Assembly (NCBI RefSeq): GCF_002843425.1
Contig: NZ_NKXO01000006.1
Location: 1-64,000, forward strand
Length of the DNA stretch: 64,000 bases
Direction of reading: 5' to 3'
Origin: Raineya orbicola
GTDB taxonomy: Bacteria; Bacteroidota; Bacteroidia; Cytophagales; Thermonemataceae
Shown: positions 15,576-24,056 of the stretch, in pieces
Position numbering within the stretch: the first letter of the stretch is position 1
How the letters are laid out: each line of letters opens with the position of its first letter
Made by a program: the position numbers and the translations under genes
The notes under the pieces: generated by a model
Database searches by the model: none
What the model was told of the DNA's origin: nothing
What the model saw: only the letters and a program-made list of their open reading frames with translations

Positions 15576-16477
15576 TCGCGAAAGCCATTAAGAAATTCTT
15601 GTGTATTCATACGTTTTTTTCCTTCTAGCTGAAGTTCTATTATTTCTACCCAACCCTCACGGCTCATAAAGGCAAGTTTGTTTCCTTGAACGCTAAAAGA
15701 ACCTATATCGGCTTGATGTTGCCAATCTAACACTTTTGGGTTGATTTTGAAAATTTTGCAGTTTTTTTCTTTCAGCCAAGTCCAAGCGGCGGGGTAAGGA
15801 GCAAGCCCTCTGATAAAATTGTACAACTGCAAAGCTGGTTTGTTCCAATCAATCTGGCAAGTTTCTCTAAAAATTTTTGGAGCGTGGCTTGCTTCGCCTG
15901 TTTGTTCAAAAGTTTGTTCGCTACCTTGTTCAATCGCTTGTACAGTTTTAAGCACTAATTTTGCTCCTTTGTACATCAGCCGTTCATAAAGAGAACCTGC
16001 ATTGTCTTCAAAATAGATAGGCTCTTTTTCCTGAAAAATGATGTTGCCTGTATCTATTTCGTGTTTGAGAAAAAAAGTGGTAATACCTGTTTCTGTTTCT
16101 CCGTTAATGATAGCCCAATTGATGGGAGCGGCACCTCGGTATTTAGGAAGCAGAGAAGCGTGTAAATTAAAAGTTCCCAAAGGAGGCATTGCCCACACTG
16201 CCTCGGGGAGCATTCGAAAAGCTACTACTACCTGCAAATCTGCCTGCAAATTTTTAAGCTCTTGAATAAATTCAGGACTTTTTAGGTTGGTAGGTTGCAA
16301 AATGGGTAAATTTTGGCTTAAAGCATATTGCTTTACTTCTGACATTTGCAACTGCTTACCTCTACCTGCGGGTTTATCGGGTGCAGTAATAACTCCTACA
16401 ATGTGATACTGATTTTCTACCAAAATTTTAAGCGAGGGAACAGCAAATTCGGGTGTTCCCATAAAAACAATTTTCAT
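15563..16477 (-). CDS. fmt: Methionyl-tRNA formyltransferase
   Basis: Formylates initiator Met-tRNA using 10-formyl-tetrahydrofolate. MKIVFMGTPEFAVPSLKIL is the family start, and the formyltransferase signature spans FNLHASLLPKYRGAAPINWA with the catalytic Asn/His/Asp arrangement; HEIDTGNIIFQ follows. The C-terminal OB-like domain ends in REGWVEIIELQLEGKKRMN. The frame begins three bases earlier with TTG, but ATG 16477 is the sensible start (304 residues). It overlaps the upstream TPR gene stop by one base (TGATG) and folA downstream by 13 nt, linking the two folate-dependent genes. Confidence 0.96.
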   Translation of the reverse strand: MKIVFMGTPEFAVPSLKILVENQYHIVGVITAPDKPAGRGKQLQMSEVKQYALSQNLPILQPTNLKSPEFIQELKNLQADLQVVVAFRMLPEAVWAMPPLGTFNLHASLLPKYRGAAPINWAIINGETETGITTFFLKHEIDTGNIIFQEKEPIYFEDNAGSLYERLMYKGAKLVLKTVQAIEQGSEQTFEQTGEASHAPKIFRETCQIDWNKPALQLYNFIRGLAPYPAAWTWLKEKNCKIFKINPKVLDWQHQADIGSFSVQGNKLAFMSREGWVEIIELQLEGKKRMNTQEFLNGFREWLV

Positions 16478-17817
16478 CAAGATAGCTTAGCTTTGTTAGC
16501 TTGGTTCAATTTCTCTTTTAATTGGGATTGTCTGTAATAGAAAAACGCTGAAACCGCTGCTAAAAATATAATAAAGCCTGCAAATCCCCAAAAAATTTGA
16601 TTTTCTTGCTCGCTTATAATAGCCTCGTAACGCAATTTTTCAATTTCTTTTTTATATTTTTCAACTTCATATTTGCTTGTGAGATTATTGATTACTCGCA
16701 AGTTTTCTAAATCATTGAGTTGTTTTTCTAAAACATTAGAGGCAAGTAAATCAGTATAAGCATTTTGAAAATCACCTTTTTGGGCATAAATTTTAGAGCG
16801 TTCCCTAAAAATAAGAAATAGCTCCTGTTTGGCTTGTGCTTCATCAGCGATTTCTAAGGCTTTTTCATAAAAGCGTAAAGCATCGTTCCATTGTTCTTTT
16901 TCGCCATAAAGGCGTGCTAAATTGGCATAGGTATTGGCAAGCCCCTGTTTTTCTTTGCAAAGCACGGCACTTTCCAAAGATTTTTCATAATATTTTTGTG
17001 CTTTTTCATAATCTTTTTGGCTTTGAGCCAAAATTCCTAAGTTGTTTAATGTTCTTGAAATAGCCAAATGGTCTTGCAAATCCTCACTAATTTTCAGAGA
17101 ACGATTGTAGTAGTCAATAATCTGAGAGAAATCAGGTGAGGCATTTTCAGAGGTTTGTAATTGCAATTTGAGCGAAGAAGCCAAATTATCTAAAACCCCT
17201 GCAATTTCACGCATTTTTTTGAGTTTTTCGTAAATATTCAAGGCTTTGGTGTATTCTACAACAGCTTGCTTATAGTCGCCGAGGGCATCATAAATAATAC
17301 CTGCGGTATTGTAACAGCGAGCTTTGCCGTAGTCGTCTTGATATTTTTCACGAAGTTTGAGTGATTCCAAGTTGAGCAGGGAAGCCTCTTTGTATTCACC
17401 CCACTGAAAATAGACATTTGCCAAACCACTCAAAACTTTTGCCTTGGCTTTTTCCGCCTCGCTTGAGCTATTTTTTTCAAGTAAATTGAGAGCCTGTGTG
17501 TAATTTTTGTAAGCCTCTTGAATATCTTTGTTTTCACTTCTTTGTAAATAGGCATTTGCTAAAGAAGTATGAGCGGAGGCTAATAAAACTTTATCTTGAA
17601 TATTTTGAGCTTTCAGTAAAGCCTCTTGTGCGTATTTGATAGATTTTTCTGTATCAAAACCTAAAAGTTCATCGTTGAGTTGGAGCAAGATTTGAACTTG
17701 ATTGGGAGGAGTAGCATTGGGCAAAATATTTTGGAGGCTATCAATTTTAGATAGATTTTGAGCCTCAAGCGAAAAAACAATAAACTGGAATAAAGTGATG
17801 ATTAAGCGTTTTGCCAT
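16477..17817 (-). CDS. TPR-repeat protein with one C-terminal membrane segment, no output domain
   Basis: 446 residues. A signal-like start MAKRLIITLFQFIVFSLEAQ is followed by about eight TPR units (for example AGIIYDALGDYKQAVVEYTK and NNLGILAQSQKDYEKAQKYY), a coiled coil (KYEVEKYKKEIEKLRYEAII) and a membrane helix (FWGFAGFIIFLAAVSAFFYY). It ends 16 residues later with KLNQANKAKLS. In Bacteroidota this layout usually continues into a histidine kinase, LuxR-type HTH or PP2C phosphatase, as in the protein at 24057. Here that part is absent. fmt starts one base before the end. It is either a natural short form or a truncated sensor. Confidence 0.85.
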   Translation of the reverse strand: MAKRLIITLFQFIVFSLEAQNLSKIDSLQNILPNATPPNQVQILLQLNDELLGFDTEKSIKYAQEALLKAQNIQDKVLLASAHTSLANAYLQRSENKDIQEAYKNYTQALNLLEKNSSSEAEKAKAKVLSGLANVYFQWGEYKEASLLNLESLKLREKYQDDYGKARCYNTAGIIYDALGDYKQAVVEYTKALNIYEKLKKMREIAGVLDNLASSLKLQLQTSENASPDFSQIIDYYNRSLKISEDLQDHLAISRTLNNLGILAQSQKDYEKAQKYYEKSLESAVLCKEKQGLANTYANLARLYGEKEQWNDALRFYEKALEIADEAQAKQELFLIFRERSKIYAQKGDFQNAYTDLLASNVLEKQLNDLENLRVINNLTSKYEVEKYKKEIEKLRYEAIISEQENQIFWGFAGFIIFLAAVSAFFYYRQSQLKEKLNQANKAKLS

Positions 17818-17831
17818 AAAAACATCTTTTA

Positions 17832-17856
17832 AGCCCTCTCACAAATAGAGAGGGCT
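17832..17856 (-). terminator. Hairpin after the serine-palmitoyltransferase-like gene (weak terminator)
   Basis: AGCCCTCTC (17832-17840) pairs with GAGAGGGCT (17848-17856), 9 bp with a 7-base loop. On the minus strand it is followed by TAAAAG, so the U-tract is poor. Position, 10 nt after the stop codon, supports a transcript 3' end. Confidence 0.45.
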
Positions 17857-17866
17857 ATAAAATAGA

Positions 17867-19114
17867 CTAAACCATTGGAACGGCAATTGTATCACCTGCG
17901 TAAGCCCCATCTTTGAGCTTTACTACTACTTCTTCGAAAGCGGCAATAGTTTCAGCCACATCTTTCAAGGTATGTACCGCCGTTGGTATCAGACGAAGCA
18001 TTATTCTGTCTTTGGGAATAACAGGATAAGCTACCACAGAGCAGAAAATATTGTAATTTTCCCGCAAATCCATTGCCATTTTAGTGGCTTCCCCTTTGCC
18101 ACCTTGGAAAAATACAGGCGTAACAGGTGAAACTGTTCTGCCAATATTAAAGCCTTTTTCTTTCAAACCATTTTGAAGTGCATTGACAATTTTCCATAGG
18201 TTTTCACGCAATTCGGGGCGGGTTTGTAAGAGTTCCAAACGTTTCAAAGCACCTTCTACAAGCACCATAGGCAAGGTTTTGGCAAAAATTTGCGAACGCA
18301 TATTATAGCGAAGGAAATCGCAAACTTGGGCATCGGCGGCTAAAAATGCCCCAATACTTGCCATAGATTTGGCAAAAGTAGAAAAATAAATATCAATGCC
18401 GTCTTGTACGCCTTGATGCTCGCCTGTACCTGCACCTGTTTTGCCCATTGTACCAAAGCCGTGGGCATCATCAACCATTAGGCGGAACTCATATTTCTTT
18501 TTGAGGGCAACAATTTCTTTCAAATTACCCGTAGTACCTTCCATTCCGAAAACTCCCTCGGTAATTACCAAAATAGAGCCACCTGTTTGCTCAATGATAC
18601 GAGTTGCTCTTTGGAGTTGCTTTTCCAAAGACTCCATATCGTTATGAGGATAAACGAAACGCTTACCCAAGTGCAAACGTACTCCATCAATGATACAAGC
18701 GTGAGAAAGTGAATCATAAACAATTACGTCGTGGCGAGTCATTAGGGCGTCAATTGCCGACATAATACCCTGATAACCATAATTGAGCAAAACTACATCT
18801 TCTTTGCCTACAAATTTGGCAAGACGTTTTTCCAGTTCTTCGTGTAAATCCGAGTTGCCCGACATCATTCTTGCCCCCATAGGATAAGCAAGCCCCCATT
18901 TAGCGGCAGATTCGGCATCGGCTTTACGTACTTCGGGGTGATTGGCAAGCCCCAGATAGTTGTTTAAGCTCCAAGTAAGCACTTCTTTGCCTCTGAATTT
19001 CATTCTTGGAGCTATTTCGCCTTCTAATTTAGGAAACGTAAAATACCCGTGAGCCTCTTTGGAATGTTGCCCAAGAGGTCCTCTATCTTTCAGCAAACGT
19101 TCAAATAAATCCAC
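17867..19114 (-). CDS. Alpha-oxoamine synthase family enzyme, serine palmitoyltransferase-like (or cysteate acyltransferase)
   Basis: PLP enzyme that condenses an amino acid with an acyl-CoA and releases CO2. Motifs are LNNYLGLANHPEV, MGARMMSGNSDLHEELEKRL, VDDAHGFGTMGKTGAGTGEH and the PLP-Lys in YFSTFAKSMASIGAFLA. It resembles Bacteroidota serine palmitoyltransferase, the first step of sphingolipid synthesis. The same fold includes the cysteate-using enzyme of sulfonolipid (capnine) synthesis found in gliding Cytophaga relatives and 2-amino-3-ketobutyrate ligase. The open frame starts with TTG at 19168, but V-D-L-F-E-R-L-L at GTG 19114 matches the family start MDLFERL and gives 415 residues. 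Substrate is undecided. Confidence 0.85.
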   Translation of the reverse strand: MDLFERLLKDRGPLGQHSKEAHGYFTFPKLEGEIAPRMKFRGKEVLTWSLNNYLGLANHPEVRKADAESAAKWGLAYPMGARMMSGNSDLHEELEKRLAKFVGKEDVVLLNYGYQGIMSAIDALMTRHDVIVYDSLSHACIIDGVRLHLGKRFVYPHNDMESLEKQLQRATRIIEQTGGSILVITEGVFGMEGTTGNLKEIVALKKKYEFRLMVDDAHGFGTMGKTGAGTGEHQGVQDGIDIYFSTFAKSMASIGAFLAADAQVCDFLRYNMRSQIFAKTLPMVLVEGALKRLELLQTRPELRENLWKIVNALQNGLKEKGFNIGRTVSPVTPVFFQGGKGEATKMAMDLRENYNIFCSVVAYPVIPKDRIMLRLIPTAVHTLKDVAETIAAFEEVVVKLKDGAYAGDTIAVPMV

Positions 19115-19189
19115 AGCAGTAAAAATTTTTAGTGAAAAACCACGCAAAATTACAAAAATTTTGCACAAATCATTCTTTTATGCAAAATT

Positions 19190-19219
19190 TTGTTTTTGTC
19201 TTTTCGCTTTTTATATTTG
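19190..19219 (+). promoter_or_regulatory. Promoter of the beta-barrel protein gene at 19245
   Basis: TTG at 19190-19192 and TATATTTG at 19212-19219 are separated by 19 nt, a good match to the Bacteroidota promoter consensus. The start codon follows 25 nt after the -7 box. Confidence 0.6.
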
Positions 19220-19244
19220 CAATTGCAAATAAAATAATAACATT

Positions 19245-19874
19245 ATGCAAAAAATAAATTTATTATTCGCTCTGATATTATTAGTTTTTGCAAGCAAAGC
19301 TCAAACTCGATTGGGTCTGAGAGCAGGTCTGAATTTTGCTAATATGAGTCCAAAAATTGGAGCGGCGTTCGGCTCCGATGTAAAAGTAGGTTTTCACATA
19401 GGAGGAGCGGTTAATGTAGGCTTGGGAGATAAAATGTTTTTTCAACCTACTTTACTATTAAGTTCAAAAGGTAGCAAATCATCTAGTTTTATCGGAACAG
19501 CTACTATCAATCCCTTGTATTTGGAATTGCCTTTGAACTTATTGTATAAAATAACAGATATAGAAGGTGTAGGAGTAAATTTCCTTCTGGGTCCTTATGT
19601 TGCTGCGGGTATTGGGGGAAATATAAAACATAAGTCAGGCGGTGGGAGTATAACTGAGCCTATTAAATGGGGGCAGCATAACACTGATGATATAAGACCT
19701 ATTGATTATGGCATAAATATCGGAGCTGGTATAGAATACAATAATATTCAGCTAAATTTGCAGTATGGTATTGGCATAGCAAATATTGACCCAAGAGGGA
19801 ATACAAATAGCAGCTACGTTTATAGAAATTCTACATTTGCACTTGCTTTGGGTTATTTCTTCGGAGGAAAGTAA
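19245..19874 (+). CDS. Outer-membrane beta-barrel protein (PorT/OmpA-barrel-like)
   Basis: 209 residues with a Sec signal peptide (MQKINLLFALILLVFASKAQ). The mature part is glycine-rich with alternating hydrophobic residues: TRLGLRAGLNFANMSP at the start, VGFHIGGAVNVGLGDKMFFQ, LELPLNLLYKI and a terminal STFALALGYFFGGK ending near an aromatic. This is the pattern of the eight-strand outer-membrane protein family PF13568 of Bacteroidota. Single-gene unit with its own promoter. Individual function unknown. Confidence 0.85.
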   Translation: MQKINLLFALILLVFASKAQTRLGLRAGLNFANMSPKIGAAFGSDVKVGFHIGGAVNVGLGDKMFFQPTLLLSSKGSKSSSFIGTATINPLYLELPLNLLYKITDIEGVGVNFLLGPYVAAGIGGNIKHKSGGGSITEPIKWGQHNTDDIRPIDYGINIGAGIEYNNIQLNLQYGIGIANIDPRGNTNSSYVYRNSTFALALGYFFGGK

Positions 19875-20052
19875 ATAACCTCATTTTACTATTAAGCAAA
19901 TTTGATTGTTATTGATAGTTCAAATTCGCAAGTGTCTATTTTTTTACAAAACAACTCTCATCACTAAAAAAGCTTATTCTGTTTTTTCAAAAAACTTTAA
20001 GTATAACAAATATAAGTAGTACTACTTTTTTATTACCTAAAAATATTGATAA

Positions 20053-20448
20053 ATGGCTTCTATTTTTAGTAAAATCGTAGCAGGTGAAATTCCTTGCCAC
20101 AAAATTGCTGAAAGCGAACACTATTTGGCATTTTTGGATATATTTCCTGTTGCCAAAGGACATACACTTGTAATCCCTAAAAAAGAAATTGACTATATTT
20201 TTGATTTGGACGATGAAACCCTTGCGGGTTTGCACATTTTTGCCAAAAAAGTAGCTTTAGCTATTCAGAAAGCTGTACCCTGCGAAAGAATTGGCGTAGC
20301 AGTAGTGGGCTTGGAAGTTCCTCACGCACACGTACATCTTATTCCTATCAATAGTATGGCAGATATGAATTTTGCCAACAAAAGAGCCGTTTCACAAGAA
20401 GAACTTGCCCAAGTAGCAGAAACTATTCGCAAGTTTTGGAACAATTAA
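20053..20448 (+). CDS. HIT family protein (nucleotide hydrolase)
   Basis: 131 residues. The histidine triad is in [11 protein letters not shown] near residue 97, and [20 protein letters not shown] with [20 protein letters not shown] is the typical first half. HIT proteins hydrolyse AMP-linked bonds, for example adenosine 5'-phosphoramidate. No signal peptide, so cytosolic. accA follows 11 nt downstream on the same strand and probably shares the transcript. Confidence 0.93.
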   Translation: MASIFSKIVAGEIPCHKIAESEHYLAFLDIFPVAKGHTLVIPKKEIDYIFDLDDETLAGLHIFAKKVALAIQKAVPCERIGVAVVGLEVPHAHVHLIPINSMADMNFANKRAVSQEELAQVAETIRKFWNN

Positions 20449-20459
20449 ACCCAAAAATT

Positions 20460-21410
20460 ATGGTACTATTAGATTTTGAACAACCTATTGCCGAATTGGA
20501 AGCTAAAATATTAGAAATGAAACAACTTGCCGAAAATAGCAAGGTAGATTTGAGTTCGGCGATTGCGGCAGTAGAAGAGCAACTCATCAACTTAAAAAAA
20601 GAAACCTATCAAAATCTTACACGTTGGCAACGCGTGCAACTTTCTCGCCACCCCGAACGTCCCTATTCTTTGGATTACATTGAAAATATGTGCGAAGAGT
20701 TCATAGAACTACACGGCGACCGAAACGTAGGCGATGATAAAGCGATGATTGGAGGGTTTGGCAGAATTGGTGAGCAGACTATAATGTTCATTGGGCAACA
20801 AAAGGGCAGAAACACCAAACAACGTCAGTACCGAAACTTTGGTATGCCTAACCCCGAAGGTTATCGCAAAGCCTTACGCCTGATGAAACTCGCTGAAAAG
20901 TTCAAAAAACCGATAGTTACTTTCATTGATACGCCCGGTGCTTTTCCGGGTATTGAAGCCGAAGAGCGAGGACAAGGTGAAGCCATTGCCCGAAACTTAA
21001 AAGAAATGATGATGCTGAATGTTCCTGTAATTTGTATCATTATTGGCGAAGGTGCTTCGGGGGGAGCTTTGGGTATTGGCATTGGCGACAAGGTGCTAAT
21101 GTTGGAAAATACGTGGTATTCGGTAATTTCACCTGAAAGTTGTAGTTCTATTCTTTGGCGTAGTTGGGATTACAAAGAGCAAGCCGCCGAAGCATTAAGC
21201 CTTACAGCTTCGGATATGCTCAAGCATAAGCTCATAGATGGTATTATTGAAGAGCCTTTGGGGGGAGCTCATACCAACCCCCAAAAAATGTATGCTACGC
21301 TAAAAAAAGTGATTTTAGAAAATATTAAAAAACTTGAAAAAATTGACCCTGAAAAACGCATCGAACAACGTATTGAAAAATTCTGTAAAATGGGCGTAGT
21401 AGTAGAATAA
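20460..21410 (+). CDS. accA: Acetyl-CoA carboxylase carboxyltransferase subunit alpha
   Basis: With AccD transfers CO2 from biotin to acetyl-CoA, the first step of fatty-acid synthesis. [20 protein letters not shown] leads into [20 protein letters not shown], then [40 protein letters not shown] and [17 protein letters not shown], all AccA hallmarks. The open frame reaches a TTG at 20436 inside the HIT gene; ATG 20460 is the family start (316 residues). A terminator lies at 21443. Confidence 0.97.
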   Translation: MVLLDFEQPIAELEAKILEMKQLAENSKVDLSSAIAAVEEQLINLKKETYQNLTRWQRVQLSRHPERPYSLDYIENMCEEFIELHGDRNVGDDKAMIGGFGRIGEQTIMFIGQQKGRNTKQRQYRNFGMPNPEGYRKALRLMKLAEKFKKPIVTFIDTPGAFPGIEAEERGQGEAIARNLKEMMMLNVPVICIIIGEGASGGALGIGIGDKVLMLENTWYSVISPESCSSILWRSWDYKEQAAEALSLTASDMLKHKLIDGIIEEPLGGAHTNPQKMYATLKKVILENIKKLEKIDPEKRIEQRIEKFCKMGVVVE

Positions 21411-21442
21411 GACTTTCGCAGAACTTTTTTTTCGGAAATCAG

Positions 21443-21474
21443 GGCTTCGTTATTAAGCGAAGCCTTTATTTTTA
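21443..21474 (+). terminator. Intrinsic terminator after accA
   Basis: GGCTTCG (21443-21449) pairs with CGAAGCC (21458-21464), loop of 8, followed by TTTATTTTT. Confidence 0.7.
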
Positions 21475-21522
21475 GCAAAAAACAAAATAATCTTGTAATT
21501 TTGAGTGCAACCCAATTCAGTA

Positions 21523-22389
21523 ATGAAAACTCGTTTTGCAAACTTCATCAAGAAAATACTACTCATTGGTTTGGGAATTATTTCGGCGGGCTTTGGTCTG
21601 AAAGGTTTTCTGCTTCCTAATCAGTTCATTGATGGGGGAGTTACAGGAATTTCTATGCTGACAGCCAAATTTACCCCCCTTTCTTTGCCTATTTTGCTCA
21701 TTCTTATCAATATTCCTTTTCTGGTTTTGAGCTTAAAGCAAATTGGCAAAAGTTTTACCATTAGCAGTGTGCTTGCCATTATAGGGCTGGCTTTTGCAGT
21801 GGCTTTTTTCCCTTATCCTACAATTACTTCCGATAAGTTGCTTGTAGCGGCTTTTGGGGGCTTTTTTTTAGGGGGAGGCATTGGTTTAGCCGTGAGAGGT
21901 GGGGCTGTTTTAGACGGAACAGAGGTTTTAGCAATATATTTAAGTAAAAAAACGGGGCTTACCGTCGGAGATGTTATCCTGATTTTCAATATCATTATTT
22001 TCTCAGTTGCCGCTTATCTTCTTTCCATTGAAACAGCTCTGTACGCTATTCTTACATACCTTGCCGCTTCACGCACCGTGGATTTTGTTCTGGAAGGCAT
22101 TGAGGAATACACAGGGGTTACGATAATTTCACAACATAGTGAGGAAGTACGTTTTATGATAATTCACAAAATGGGCAGAGGCGTAACCATTTATCAAGGC
22201 AAAAGAGGCTACACGCCCAACAATACGCCCCCTGCTCCTATTGACGTGATTTTTACGGTGATTACACGTTTGGAAGTGGCTCGCTTGCAATCGGAAGTAG
22301 AACAAATTGACCCCGAAGCCTTTATTATTATGCATAGCATCAAAGATACGCGTGGCGGAATGATTAAAAAAAGACCTCATAAACATTAA
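21523..22389 (+). CDS. YitT family membrane protein
   Basis: 288 residues with five or six membrane segments in the first 190 residues (ILLIGLGIISAGFGLKGFLL, LPILLILINIPFLVLSL, ISSVLAIIGLAFAVAFF, LLVAAFGGFFLGGGIGLAV, VILIFNIIIFSVAAYLL) and a soluble DUF2179 domain at the C-terminus (HKMGRGVTIYQGKRGY). The family has no firmly known substrate. The frame begins with GTG at 21505; ATG 21523 (MKTRFANFIKK) is preferred. The ECF sigma gene starts 12 nt downstream, so the two may be on one transcript. Confidence 0.85.
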   Translation: MKTRFANFIKKILLIGLGIISAGFGLKGFLLPNQFIDGGVTGISMLTAKFTPLSLPILLILINIPFLVLSLKQIGKSFTISSVLAIIGLAFAVAFFPYPTITSDKLLVAAFGGFFLGGGIGLAVRGGAVLDGTEVLAIYLSKKTGLTVGDVILIFNIIIFSVAAYLLSIETALYAILTYLAASRTVDFVLEGIEEYTGVTIISQHSEEVRFMIIHKMGRGVTIYQGKRGYTPNNTPPAPIDVIFTVITRLEVARLQSEVEQIDPEAFIIMHSIKDTRGGMIKKRPHKH

Positions 22390-22401
22390 AAACTTTGTAA
22401 G

Positions 22402-23028
22402 GTGCTTTTTTTGAAAACTAAAAAATATCAAGACCTTTCTGATGAAGCACTTTTGGCAGAGTTTCGCCAAAAGCAAGATATGAACTTACTTGGCATCTTG
22501 TATGAACGTTATATGACCCTCGTATATGGTCTGTGCCTTAAATATTTCAAAGAGCGTGAGCAAGCCAAAGATATGGTAATGCAGATTTTTGAAAAGCTCG
22601 CCCAAAAAATTCTGCAAAATAAAGTTACTCATTTCAAATCTTGGCTTTATGTACTGGCTCGGAATGAGTGTTTGATGGCACTTCGCAAGAAAAATCAAAT
22701 CTTTTTACAAGAATTTTGGTTAGATAGTGATGATGAAAGTATGGAAAAATCCGCTTGGGGGCATCTTATTGATGAAGAACAAGAAAGTAACGAAAACGCT
22801 TTACAACTTTTGGAAAAAGGTTTGGAGGTGCTTTCTGATGAGCAAAAAGTTTGTATTAGATTATTTTATTTAGAAAAAAAGAGCTATCAAGAAATTTGTG
22901 AGCAAACAGGCTACGAAATGAGCAAAGTAAAAAGTTACATACAGAATGGTAAAAGAAACTTGCGAATTTTTATGGAAAAAAATGGCTTTCAGTACATTTG
23001 GATTGTATTTTTTTGGAATATTTTGTGA
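22402..23028 (+). CDS. ECF-type RNA polymerase sigma factor
   Basis: 208 residues. Region 2 is visible in LGILYERYMTLVYGLCLKYF and AKDMVMQIFEKLAQKI with FKSWLYVLARNECLMALRKK, and region 4 in LSDEQKVCIRLFYLEKKSYQ followed by EICEQTGYEMSKVKSYIQNG as the helix-turn-helix. It directs RNA polymerase to a special promoter set. The start is GTG at 22402. The end is unusual in running into a hydrophobic tail (YIWIVFFWNIL). The anti-sigma-like gene begins 8 nt after the stop, the usual layout for a sigma and its membrane-bound regulator. Confidence 0.92.
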   Translation: MLFLKTKKYQDLSDEALLAEFRQKQDMNLLGILYERYMTLVYGLCLKYFKEREQAKDMVMQIFEKLAQKILQNKVTHFKSWLYVLARNECLMALRKKNQIFLQEFWLDSDDESMEKSAWGHLIDEEQESNENALQLLEKGLEVLSDEQKVCIRLFYLEKKSYQEICEQTGYEMSKVKSYIQNGKRNLRIFMEKNGFQYIWIVFFWNIL

Positions 23029-23036
23029 GAAAATCA

Positions 23037-24053
23037 ATGAATAAAAAGAAAATACATAACGATTTTGAAAAAAAATTAGAGCAGTTTTGGCAAAAAGGCT
23101 TTAATGAGCAAGAAAAAGCAGATTTTGAGCAGTTTCTTGCAGAAAACCCTTTTGAACAAGAAGCCTTTGAGGGATTGCAAAATATTGATAAAACTGCCTT
23201 TGAAACTGATGCAGCAGAAATTAGGCGAAAATTACCTCAATACCGCAAAAAACCCCTTTCTTGGCAAGCTATTGCCGCTTCGGTAGCTGTTTTACTCGGA
23301 ATTTTGGGTATTATTGTGTGGCTTTCACAAGAAATGAGTATGGAAACTCCTATCGCATTGCAGAAAAATGAAACACAAGCCTATCAGACAGAGAAAGCCT
23401 TCACGCCACAAAATACGGAAAAACAAAGTAGTTATGATGAGAAACAGAATTCTGTACAGAAAACGGAAACAAACAAGAATAAATCTTACGATATTCAAGA
23501 AAACCAATCTGCAAGAAGGGAAAATTACATAGAAGGAGCAAAAGCAGAGCCTTTGCCCGAAATCAAAGAAACCAAACCTGAAACACAACCAAAAACTGAT
23601 GCTGAAACTTTACAAGATGCAGAGAAAAACATTCCTCAAAAACAAGAAAATAAAGAGGCGGAAGAATTACAATCTACTCTAATAGCAAGAGATGATAAAA
23701 AAGACAAGCAAGAAACAAGCGATAAAAAGCAGGCAGTTCGCCCACAGAAATTGAGAGCATATAAAGAAAATCGTGCTTTGAATATCCAACAAGATGAAGG
23801 ACTGAATTCATCAGAAATTTGGCAAGCCAAAGTCTTAGAGGCTACTACGGGCAAGCCTTTGCAAGGGGTAATCGTTTTTTTAGATAAATCTCCTAACATT
23901 CAAATAAAAACAGATGCAGAAGGTAATTTTTCTTTGCAAGTCCCTTTGAATGAGAAAAATATTTTACATTTGCAAAAAGAAGGCTACAAATCTCTACAAG
24001 TAGAAATTCAGAACTTGTCCCTTAAAACCTTTTACCTAAAACCTGAAAAATAA
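23037..24053 (+). CDS. Anti-sigma-like membrane protein with carboxypeptidase-regulatory-like domain
   Basis: 338 residues. A short acidic cytosolic part (FWQKGFNEQEKADFEQFLAE) has the layout of Bacteroidota anti-sigma factors. One membrane helix follows (AIAASVAVLLGILGIIVWL, about residues 78-96), then about 150 low-complexity Lys/Glu/Gln residues and a C-terminal beta domain starting WQAKVLEATTGKPLQGVIVF, typical of CarboxypepD_reg-like domains. That domain would lie in the periplasm. Position directly after the ECF sigma gene suggests that it holds the sigma factor at the membrane. This is inference, since no FecR or zinc anti-sigma motif is visible. The PP2C gene follows after 3 nt. Confidence 0.75.
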   Translation: MNKKKIHNDFEKKLEQFWQKGFNEQEKADFEQFLAENPFEQEAFEGLQNIDKTAFETDAAEIRRKLPQYRKKPLSWQAIAASVAVLLGILGIIVWLSQEMSMETPIALQKNETQAYQTEKAFTPQNTEKQSSYDEKQNSVQKTETNKNKSYDIQENQSARRENYIEGAKAEPLPEIKETKPETQPKTDAETLQDAEKNIPQKQENKEAEELQSTLIARDDKKDKQETSDKKQAVRPQKLRAYKENRALNIQQDEGLNSSEIWQAKVLEATTGKPLQGVIVFLDKSPNIQIKTDAEGNFSLQVPLNEKNILHLQKEGYKSLQVEIQNLSLKTFYLKPEK

Positions 24054-24056
24054 AGT

